Source of the DNA: Pseudomonadota bacterium
Lineage (GTDB): Bacteria > Desulfobacterota > Syntrophia > Syntrophales > JADFWA01
Length of the DNA stretch: 9,706 bases
Assembly: GCA_015222855.1 (NCBI GenBank)
Contig: JADFWA010000396.1
Location: 1-9,706 of the forward strand
Reading direction: 5' to 3'
Part shown: positions 4,164 through 9,706 of the stretch, piece by piece
Position numbering within the stretch: the stretch's first letter is position 1
How the letters are laid out: the number at the start of each line of letters is the position of its first letter
Position numbers and translations under genes: made by a program
Notes under the pieces: model-generated
What the model saw: the letters and a program-made list of their open reading frames with translations, nothing else
What the model was told of the DNA's origin: nothing
Database searches by the model: none

Positions 4164-6200
4164 ATGGCAGGTTCAATAACCTTTACCGGCATGAGCAGCA
4201 GCCAGGACATGAATGCTGTAATTGAGGCTATGGTGGCCGCCCGGAGGGCCGCCGCCCTTCAACCTATAGAAATCTGGAAGACCCGGTGGGAAACCAAGCT
4301 CGAATACGTCAGCATCATAGACTCCGCCCTTTCCGCTTTTTACAGCACAGTCCGGGGCATGGACAGGATCAGTGAATTTATGGTCAGGAGTGCCAGTTCG
4401 TCCGATACGGATGTCCTGACCGCCTCTGCAAGCAGTTCGGCCACGCCGGGCGTCCATACCGTCGTTGTAAACCAGCTGGCCCAAGCCGAAAAAGAAGTCC
4501 ATCAGGGCATCCAGAACGACATCAAATACCATACAGGCGTGGACGACAAAACGGCCTCAATCAACGCCAGCGGAAGCGGCAAGACCTTTAAATACAGCTA
4601 TGACGGCTCCACACGCACCATTACCGTTAACAACACGGATACCCTTGTAGATTTGCGGGATGATATCAACAATGACGTGGGCAACCCTGGTGTCACAGCC
4701 AAAATCGTCACTGCCGGCGGAAAGGACCATCTTGTACTTGTGGAGGGTACCCCCTCCGGTTCCAAATACATCACCATCGACCCGGACAGCGATATGACAC
4801 TGGACGGCACCGACAGCACCACAGATCTCACCGCCAGCACCTTTGTACAAACCGTCAACGCCAGCGGAAGCGACAAGGTCTTTCAATACAGCTACGGCAG
4901 CAGCGGCAACATAAACGTCACGGTCTCCACCGGCACCACCCTTGAACAATTACGCGATCTCATCAACAATGACGGTAGCAATCCCGGCGTAAGGGCATGG
5001 ATACTGGACGACGGGGGCACCGGCAGCGGAGCCATGCACCTTGTCCTTTCCGGCGAGGACATGGGGTCCTCCTATAGCATCACTATAGGCGGTGGCACCA
5101 CACTGGACGGCAACAATGACACGGAAGATTTTAAGACCATTGGCAACTATACAGAAGCGGCCTCAGCTCAGAATGCCCAGATCCGTGTGGACGGCTATCC
5201 GAGTGGTAGCTGGATCGAGAGAACCACCAATAGCATCACCGACGCCATAGAAGGGATTACCCTAAATCTGGTCAGCGCCGGCACAGCCACGGTAACCGTA
5301 GGCACCGACAAAAGCGCCATCATGGCAAAGGCGGAAGACTTCAGAGAGGCATTCAATAACGTAAGGTCCGCCATTATAGAAGCCACCAGTTATAACGCGG
5401 ATACCGGAGAGTCCGGCTCCCTTCTCGGCAATTACGCCGTTCAGATGGTAAAAACAATACTTGACGGCCTCGTGTCAAACCCGGCGCCTGGCTTCAGAGA
5501 CCCTGACGACACCTATATCAACCTGCTGCAGCTCGGCTTCTATACCGATGCGGACGAGGGCTCTGAAACAGAGGGTCTGCTTCTGCTGGATACCGATGAA
5601 TTGAGCAGTGTACTGGATAACGACCCCAATGCAGTGGCCGATGTGTTTTCGGCCTACTTCAGCGGAGTAAGCGGAAGCGATAGTAAGATAACCTTTGACA
5701 GTCTTATCACCGGCACCACTGAGCCGAATATTTATGAGGTTGAAGTTGATTTGACCGGAGCAAACACAAGGGGGCGTTTCAGGGTTGAGGGTGAAACATC
5801 ATGGCATGACTGGGTAACCCTTTCGGGCAGCAGTGGGGACTATTACCTGACAGGAGCCTCCGGAAATCCGGAAGCGGGGCTTGCCCTGCACATCACCTAC
5901 GCCAGCGGCCAGGCCAGTGTTATCACCAGCGAGGCCAGAGTCAAAAACGGCGTGGTACAGGAATTGAGCAGAAAGTTGGAGGTTCTCCTCGGCACAGACG
6001 GCCCCCTGGAAAACCTGAATGAACACTACAACGACATCATAGATAACATGGAAGACAAGATAGAAGATGAAGAATACAGGTTGACACTCTATGAAGAAAG
6101 AATCAGGGGAAAATTTGTCCGCCTGGATGTGCTTATCAACAGGATGAACCAGTACAGCGATTTCCTGACACAGTTCATAGCGAATACCGCAAAGAAATGA
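4164..6200 (+). CDS. fliD: FliD filament cap (hook-associated protein 2)
   Basis: FliD forms the pentameric or hexameric cap at the filament tip, under which exported flagellin folds and inserts. It is exported itself and has no signal peptide. The 678 residues are longer than the 450-550 common for the family. The FliD_N domain is about 8-110 (ITFTGMSSSQDMNAVIEAMV onward). Two tandem flagellin_IN-like repeats of about 98 residues follow, starting near 133 and 231 (VNASGS..FQYSY and relatives). FliD_C runs from about 335 to 660 and contains an extra beta-rich insert (about 515-590, YEVEVDLTGANTRGRFRVEG). The C-terminal coiled coil with IEDEEYRLTLYEERIRGKFV...MNQYSDFLTQFI is the typical end. 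The Shine-Dalgarno is a modest AAAGAGG. The cap gene is third in the plus-strand set and meets the minus-strand cluster tail to tail. The extra length comes from the repeat duplication and the insert. Confidence 0.97.
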   Translation: MAGSITFTGMSSSQDMNAVIEAMVAARRAAALQPIEIWKTRWETKLEYVSIIDSALSAFYSTVRGMDRISEFMVRSASSSDTDVLTASASSSATPGVHTVVVNQLAQAEKEVHQGIQNDIKYHTGVDDKTASINASGSGKTFKYSYDGSTRTITVNNTDTLVDLRDDINNDVGNPGVTAKIVTAGGKDHLVLVEGTPSGSKYITIDPDSDMTLDGTDSTTDLTASTFVQTVNASGSDKVFQYSYGSSGNINVTVSTGTTLEQLRDLINNDGSNPGVRAWILDDGGTGSGAMHLVLSGEDMGSSYSITIGGGTTLDGNNDTEDFKTIGNYTEAASAQNAQIRVDGYPSGSWIERTTNSITDAIEGITLNLVSAGTATVTVGTDKSAIMAKAEDFREAFNNVRSAIIEATSYNADTGESGSLLGNYAVQMVKTILDGLVSNPAPGFRDPDDTYINLLQLGFYTDADEGSETEGLLLLDTDELSSVLDNDPNAVADVFSAYFSGVSGSDSKITFDSLITGTTEPNIYEVEVDLTGANTRGRFRVEGETSWHDWVTLSGSSGDYYLTGASGNPEAGLALHITYASGQASVITSEARVKNGVVQELSRKLEVLLGTDGPLENLNEHYNDIIDNMEDKIEDEEYRLTLYEERIRGKFVRLDVLINRMNQYSDFLTQFIANTAKK

Positions 6201-6219
6201 TAACCCCCATAGCCAAATC

Positions 6220-6240
6220 GGTGGGGTATAAAACCCCACC
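6220..6240. repeat. Palindrome after fliD, possible weak terminator
   Basis: GGTGGGGT (6220-6227) pairs with ACCCCACC (6233-6240) over ATAAA, 20 bp after the fliD stop. No T-run follows directly, so it is a poor intrinsic terminator. The stem and loop resemble the second hairpin of 3129-3184. A C-run and T-run lie between it and the minus-strand terminator. Confidence 0.65.
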
Positions 6241-6290
6241 CTGCGAAAGCTTCCTCAATCCCTTTTCCCCACCCCCCCCTTTTTTTTCAT

Positions 6291-6338
6291 AAAAAAACCT
6301 CCTGAAGTTCTCTTTTCGTAAAGAAAACCTCAGAAGGT
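6291..6338 (-). terminator. Intrinsic terminator of the minus-strand gene cluster
   Basis: On the minus strand a 19-nt arm (6338-6320) pairs along its whole length with 6315-6297 around an ACGA loop, using three G-U pairs, and is followed at once by six T (6296-6291). Read on the plus strand the G-U pairs become A-C mismatches, so the structure is clearly oriented for minus-strand transcripts. Confidence 0.8.
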
Positions 6339-6339
6339 G

Positions 6340-6407
6340 CATATAAATTTTGAACAGGGCGGGGATAAACCCCGCCCCTACAATACTCACGTAAAAACCT
6401 TATGCCC
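6340..6407. repeat. Direct repeat copy 1, with GGGCGGGG palindrome, left of coiled-coil gene
   Basis: It contains the hairpin GGGCGGGG-ATAAA-CCCCGCCC with a CTAC foot (6357-6381), then CAATACTCACGTAAAAACCT and TATGCC. The copy at 6880-6950 is nearly identical from the hairpin to TATGCC (one C/T difference) and more loosely alike before it. It stops 3 bp before the stop codon of the coiled-coil gene. Confidence 0.8.
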
Positions 6408-6409
6408 CT

Positions 6410-6754
6410 TCAGAATACTCCTGACTTCTTCTCAAGGTATGTTATTCTTCCTTCGTGATTGTCCAGTCCTTCATTGATTGGATCAATTTTTTCGCCTAAT
6501 TCCACTCTGGTTCTTTTTATCTCCTGCTCCAGTTTTGTCTGGCCCTGTTCCAGCTTTAAGGTCGTTAATTCTAATCTATCAACACGTGTAATAAGCTCCG
6601 TCTGTCCTTCCTGAAGACGATCTATTTTTTCATTCAGCAATTCATGTCCCTCCGCAACCTGTTGTACATGGCTATTTATCGATTCTGTATAAATTCTAAA
6701 TTCATGTACTATTTCGTTCTTGAATTCTTCCAGGACATCTTTGTCAATAGACAT
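6410..6754 (-). CDS. Small coiled-coil protein, function unknown
   Basis: The protein has 114 residues if the start is the ATG at 6754, chosen because AGGAGCGG lies 4 nt upstream. An ATG at 6817 in the same frame would add 21 residues but lacks a comparable site. The protein is almost all helix with heptad hydrophobics: VDRLELTTLKLEQGQTKLEQEIKRT and EKIDPINEGLDNHEGRITYLEKK. It resembles a class of short coiled-coil proteins with an EGHELLNEKIDRLQEG-like segment that, from memory, are scattered in Nitrospirota and deltaproteobacteria without known function. No membrane segment or catalytic motif is visible. It is bracketed by 70-bp direct repeats and preceded by a C-run/G-run palindrome, so it looks like a separable cassette inserted at the end of the flagellar minus-strand genes. 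A link to flagella is not supported beyond position. Confidence 0.75.
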   Translation of the reverse strand: MSIDKDVLEEFKNEIVHEFRIYTESINSHVQQVAEGHELLNEKIDRLQEGQTELITRVDRLELTTLKLEQGQTKLEQEIKRTRVELGEKIDPINEGLDNHEGRITYLEKKSGVF

Positions 6755-6836
6755 TTTACCGCTCCTGATTTCTATATTTGGATTATTAGCGCTACCATTC
6801 CCCCTGCAAATTGACAAGTAAAATAATGATAAAAAA

Positions 6837-6879
6837 TCCCCTAAATCCTCCTTTAGAAAAAAAAGGGGGTTAGGGGGGA
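6837..6879. repeat. C-rich/G-run palindromic repeat, second copy
   Basis: TCCCCTAAATCCTCCTTT (6837-6854) faces AAAAGGGGGTTAGGGGGGA (6861-6879) as an imperfect inverted repeat. The G-run arm repeats that at 4117-4135. It lies between the coiled-coil gene and the second direct-repeat copy, upstream of that gene. Confidence 0.65.
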
Positions 6880-6950
6880 CATATTAAAAACTTTGAACCG
6901 GGCGGGGATAAACCTCGCCCCTACAATACTCACGTAAAAACCTTATGCCA
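6880..6950. repeat. Direct repeat copy 2, with GGGCGGGG palindrome, right of coiled-coil gene
   Basis: Partner of 6340-6407, about 540 bp away. The hairpin is GGGCGGGG-ATAAA-CCTCGCCC with a CTAC foot (6900-6924), and the tail CAATACTCACGTAAAAACCT plus TATGCC is identical. Immediately after it come heptamer-like units (GCGCCTT, TTGCCTT, ACGCCCA; 6951-6971). Confidence 0.8.
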
Positions 6951-6979
6951 TGCGCCTTTTGCCTTACGCCCATTGTTAT

Positions 6980-7321
6980 TCAACCCTTCAAACCCAAACG
7001 CCGTCCGGAAACCTTTTTAGTGGCCTCCCGATAACCCTTCAATCCGCTTTTAGTACGATTTATCTTCAACAACCGCTGTTTAACTTCGTCTCTTTTTTTG
7101 TCGAGTTCCTTTTTCGTCTCTTCCTCCAATTTCCGGATTTCAGAAATTATCTCCATTTCCTTGTCATCAACAGATTCAACCGGCAGTTGTCCAAGTTTTC
7201 TGTACAGCTTTTCCTTTTGATCTGCCACCCGCTCCCATTCTTCCCAATTTTCATCAGCAACCAAGTGGAGGTGCTTTTTGGAAAGGGATAATAGTTTCTT
7301 GAAAATTTCTTTTTTAACCAT
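6980..7321 (-). CDS. FliT/FlgN-like small helical export chaperone
   Basis: The protein has 113 residues, entirely helical and highly charged, with no membrane segment. The N-terminal half (KKLLSLSKKHLHLVADENWEEWERVADQKEKLYRKL) shows the pattern L-x(2)-L...A-x(3)-W-x(2)-x-R/K...L found in FliT and FlgN chaperones. A second helix pair follows, around IISEIRKLEEETKKELDKKR, and the C-terminal SGLKGYREA resembles the final short helix of FliT. FliT binds FliD and keeps it unfolded for export, which fits the fliD gene lying tail to tail about 800 bp away. The ATG at 7321 has only a weak Shine-Dalgarno and starts 32 nt after the stop of the 194-aa gene, so translation may be coupled. Sequence conservation in this family is low and the call rests on length, pattern and context; a generic coiled-coil protein remains possible. 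Confidence 0.65.
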   Translation of the reverse strand: MVKKEIFKKLLSLSKKHLHLVADENWEEWERVADQKEKLYRKLGQLPVESVDDKEMEIISEIRKLEEETKKELDKKRDEVKQRLLKINRTKSGLKGYREATKKVSGRRLGLKG

Positions 7322-7353
7322 AGCATCACTAAAAAACTAAAGGAACGCTTCGC

Positions 7354-7938
7354 TCATCCACTCAATTTCTCCCCCCACTCCTGTAAAAGCGACAGTATCT
7401 CGGACTCTATGAGATCCGCGATCAATACAATGTCCTCTTCTTCCTGCGCTTTCACAAACCTGTCTGCCGCATTGCCGAATCTTTCCCATAAATCCTTGAA
7501 CTCTGCCGCCCTGTCATCTTTTTCCAGCACCACCATGACATTATCCATGTGGGTCTTAAATGCCAGCAATGCATCCAGACTCTTTGCCAGCATATCATAA
7601 CCCTCTTCTTCCTTCAGGGGGTCCCTCAAGAGCCCGACAGATGCACCAAACCCTTTTTCCAACTGGGCGACATAGCCGGGGGCCAGTTTTAAGAAATCTT
7701 GAGCAAATGCCTCCTGTGTCTGGGTGGTTACCTCAATCTTTTGTGCCGTGTTTAGGTCTACTTCCCTGGCCTGATGCTCATAATCTTCCGAGTAATTTTC
7801 CCCATCCACTTTCACCTCAACAATCAATTCTTCTTCCGATTTCTCTTTTTCAATTACAAAAAGAAGTAGGTTCTCCAGATCGGAAATCCCTTCAGGATAA
7901 GATTTCTCAATTCCGTTTATTTCCAACACAGCTTTCAT
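7354..7938 (-). CDS. Unrecognised 194-aa two-part protein in the flagellar cluster
   Basis: The family is not recognised. Residues 1-75 look like a small beta-rich domain: it opens MKAVLEINGIEKSYPEG and contains EELIVEVKVDGENYSED and TAQKIEVTTQT. Residues 76-194 are helical, with LAPGYVAQLEKGFGASVGLL, LLAFKTHMDNVMVVL and an acidic end, EEEDIVLIADLIESEILSLLQEW. The protein is acidic and cytosolic in appearance, with no signal or membrane helix. The ATG at 7938 is set by AAGGGGG (7944-7950). The gene directly precedes the FliT-like gene with a 32-nt gap, so the two are probably one transcript ending at 6291-6338. The pairing suggests a helper for export or assembly of the cap or filament, but this is inference only. 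The AAGGGGG site and the shared GATGCTATG at both starts are the only regulatory signs seen. Confidence 0.8.
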   Translation of the reverse strand: MKAVLEINGIEKSYPEGISDLENLLLFVIEKEKSEEELIVEVKVDGENYSEDYEHQAREVDLNTAQKIEVTTQTQEAFAQDFLKLAPGYVAQLEKGFGASVGLLRDPLKEEEGYDMLAKSLDALLAFKTHMDNVMVVLEKDDRAAEFKDLWERFGNAADRFVKAQEEEDIVLIADLIESEILSLLQEWGEKLSG

Positions 7939-8087
7939 AGCATCCCCCTTGAGTTTACGTTTCAGTACTTACACAACCAGATGACATAAAGAACTCCTGA
8001 AATCAAGCATTTTGTCCCTGTCCCGGACAAGCCGGAACCAAAAAGATTGCCAATCATATTACTGCCGGATGGCAAAATTGATGCTTA

Positions 8088-8843
8088 TCAGGTAAGATCT
8101 ACAATCATCAGAATGGTATCTCTCATTGCCGGATTTATTAATAATTCTTTTTCCATTTCACTACCCCGGGTGACCTGGTAACTCTGGAAGAAACCATATC
8201 CTTCTATTTTCAAGCATGCTCGGGTCACTACTTTCCCTAAAGTATAAGGTGTAAACCAATATCTATGGTCAGAATTTATCATTTCTATATTATCATTTTT
8301 TATAAATATAAAATTTTCTATTTTAAAAGCATTGGGAACGGTTATTATTAATTTGTCAATATGCTTAGAGTACTTTCTTTTTATACTATCTAAAAATAAT
8401 ACAGGATTATCTACATGTTCCAACACTTCCCCTAATATCATGTAATTCCATTTTTGTTCTGCTATGACAGGATTTACTTTATCATTTATCAGATCGCAAC
8501 AAATCACATCTTTATAACCGTATTTTTCTTGTATTAACTTTATTCCTTCTCTGTCTATGTCTATTCCTAAGCATCTATTCGCAATATTATGTAATCATTT
8601 ATGTAACCACGTATTATTTTTTATTCTTTTATATATCGTGACAGCATGGCCAACACATCCCACATGGATAATATCTTTCCCCTGAACTAATGACTCAATA
8701 TATTCAATTCTTAAAGGGATACTTTTTTCTTTTCCCGGCATAGCAGAAATTTTGATTTTCGCACCGGAAGAGAATCTTTTCCCCGTTAAATATGCAAAAT
8801 CTTCATCACTGAATTTTATCAGGCTATATTTTTTTCTTCCCAA
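8088..8843 (-). pseudogene. Class I SAM-dependent methyltransferase interrupted by an in-frame TGA
   Basis: One continuous frame of 251 codons is broken at codon 83 by TGA (8595-8597). Before it lie the SAM-binding motif I, DIIHVGCVGH (57-66), and KNNTWLHK. After it the same frame goes on with NIANRCLGIDIDREGI, the acidic motif II, and then NYMILGEVLEHVDNPVLFL, all in the order and spacing expected of this methyltransferase family. No frameshift is needed; restoring one sense codon restores the protein. The likely start is TTG at 8843, one base after the glycosyltransferase stop, so the two were probably translationally coupled. Partner and substrate are unknown, though a sugar or surface glycan is likely from context. 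The region is visibly AT-rich compared with fliC-fliD, which suggests transfer. A sequencing error or real read-through cannot be excluded. Confidence 0.85.
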
Positions 8844-8844
8844 T

Positions 8845-9645
8845 TTATTTTTCGTTCTCCCTGAAGCCGAGTTCCTTTTTAAAATAAGATCTCCAAAAGT
8901 CCAATATGCTGCTTTTTTCTATATCAAAAGAAAGTTCGTTTGCCGTTGAAATCGCATTTTTTCTTATAAGTTCAATAATTGGCTCTTGTTTTTTAATCCT
9001 TTTTATCAGTTCAACAAGCTGGATTGACAGGTCAATAAAGTTCATGCTTTCAGCCAGGATAAAATTCTGTTTCTCTCCTGACCCGACAATATAATCCTTT
9101 CCGCCCATGCCATCGAACCCAATACAAATACACCCACAGGCCATAGCCTCAAGGATTGAGCGAGGAAAGCCTTCAGATTGTGAAGTGGTGAGATATATTT
9201 CCGATTGCTTGAGTACAGCAGCGTATTCATTGATGGACAGGCCCTCAATCTTTATGAATTGTATTTCATTAAACGAATCACTTTTGGATTTTACTATTTT
9301 TTCTATTAACGGTGAAAGGGTATCCTTTCTATTAATATAGGCTATTTGAAGCTTCTTTTGACCGGGGAAATAATTGAACAACTCATGATCAATAGCTGTA
9401 CCAATAAAACATACATTATTAATTCCCATGCTCCACTTGATAAAAGCTTTGGTCACCTTTGAATTAACCATAACCCAGTCAATTCCATAATCCTTCCAGT
9501 TTTCGCCCAATGGCATTACCTCAAAAATATAAGATGAGCTAAGGGCAATAACAACTTTGTTTGCATATCTGAATGTCTTCATAATATCCGGGAAGCCTTC
9601 AGGAATTACTAAAACATCAGTATCGGAGAGTATAACTATCCCCAA
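8845..9645 (-). CDS. GT4-type glycosyltransferase, N-terminal part missing
   Basis: This is the C-terminal part of a GT-B fold glycosyltransferase that would move a sugar from a nucleotide-sugar donor onto an acceptor. GIDWVMVNSKVTKAF and FIGTAIDHELF match the inter-domain region. SINEYAAVLKQSEIYL leads to the donor-site signature EGFPRSILE, an E-x7-E motif, then AMACGCICIGFDGMGG. About 266 residues are visible, against 350-400 for the family, so roughly a quarter is missing at the N-terminus. The frame stays open to the window edge, but the TTG at 9645 has no Shine-Dalgarno and lies inside a probable insertion-sequence end, so the true gene remnant may begin near 9630 (LSDTDVLVIPEG). It overlaps nothing and ends one base before the methyltransferase start. 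Substrate unknown; flagellin or polysaccharide glycosylation is a contextual guess. AT-rich, unlike the flagellar genes. Confidence 0.85.
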   Translation of the reverse strand: MGIVILSDTDVLVIPEGFPDIMKTFRYANKVVIALSSSYIFEVMPLGENWKDYGIDWVMVNSKVTKAFIKWSMGINNVCFIGTAIDHELFNYFPGQKKLQIAYINRKDTLSPLIEKIVKSKSDSFNEIQFIKIEGLSINEYAAVLKQSEIYLTTSQSEGFPRSILEAMACGCICIGFDGMGGKDYIVGSGEKQNFILAESMNFIDLSIQLVELIKRIKKQEPIIELIRKNAISTANELSFDIEKSSILDFWRSYFKKELGFRENEK

Positions 9646-9706
9646 AAACTGGACAGAGCAATAAGGTGCATGATAGCCTGCAAAAGTAGCAAGGAGGCAA
9701 GGCGAA
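9631..9706 (+). mobile_element. Possible left end of an IS3-type insertion sequence
   Basis: CCCCAAAAACTGGACA (9640-9655) resembles, from memory, the terminal inverted repeat of many IS3-family elements. It is followed by AATAAGGTG, and by AAGGAGG (9691-9697) placed as a Shine-Dalgarno for a start just beyond the window. Base composition rises in GC here relative to the glycosyltransferase. The translation of this stretch in the glycosyltransferase frame does not look like a glycosyltransferase. No transposase is visible in the window, so this is tentative. Confidence 0.45.

Noticed and set aside
7560..7940. Plus-strand open frame of 126 codons opposite the 194-aa gene
   Set aside because: Antisense shadow with Pro/Ser/Leu-rich composition and no ribosome binding site.
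8038..8052. Sigma54 promoter on the minus strand for the 194-aa gene (TGGCAA-N5-TTGG)
   Set aside because: The near-invariant GC of the -12 box is GG here, so it is too weak to list as a feature.
8595..8597. TGA read as selenocysteine in the methyltransferase
   Set aside because: No SECIS-like hairpin is visible just after the codon, and this methyltransferase family has no catalytic cysteine at that position.

Overview
The window is a flagellar filament-assembly region next to an AT-rich surface-glycosylation remnant. The flagellin termini (a GLAVRELFRSDVAVLNQG-type D1 helix, a C-terminus ending LLGG), the fliC-fliS-fliD order and the abundance of GTAG/CTAC-footed palindromes suggest a Nitrospirota-like or deltaproteobacterial-type (Desulfobacterota) anaerobe. 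That placement is inference; there is no rRNA or other phylogenetic marker here.

Layout. A diguanylate cyclase (GGDEF) runs leftwards off the left edge (1-430, minus). A heptamer-periodic repeat follows, then a TPR protein (732-1469, plus). Next comes the flagellar block on the plus strand: a sigma28-type promoter, a structured leader, flagellin fliC, the flagellin chaperone fliS and the filament cap fliD (1678-6200). The intergenic gaps of this block are packed with palindromic repeats. A strong minus-strand terminator (6291-6338) closes a convergent set of genes read right to left: a truncated GT4-type glycosyltransferase, a methyltransferase broken by one in-frame TGA, an unrecognised 194-aa protein, a small FliT/FlgN-like helical protein, and a coiled-coil protein bracketed by a 70-bp direct repeat. 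At the extreme right edge the sequence resembles the left end of an IS3-type insertion sequence that interrupts the glycosyltransferase.

How the genes fit together. FliC is the filament subunit, FliS its cytoplasmic export chaperone, FliD the distal cap that folds exported flagellin, and the FliT-like protein would chaperone the cap. Cyclic di-GMP made by the GGDEF protein commonly governs the switch between motility and attachment. The glycosyltransferase and methyltransferase may once have modified flagellin or a surface glycan, but both look damaged.

The most rewarding places to look further are: (a) the fliC leader, with a CsrA-like site, two hairpins and a strong Shine-Dalgarno without a start codon; (b) a nearly identical 24-bp element with sigma54 -24/-12 geometry upstream of both fliS and fliD; (c) the dense palindrome collection with REP-like GTAG feet; (d) the heptamer repeats; (e) the direct-repeat-bracketed coiled-coil cassette.
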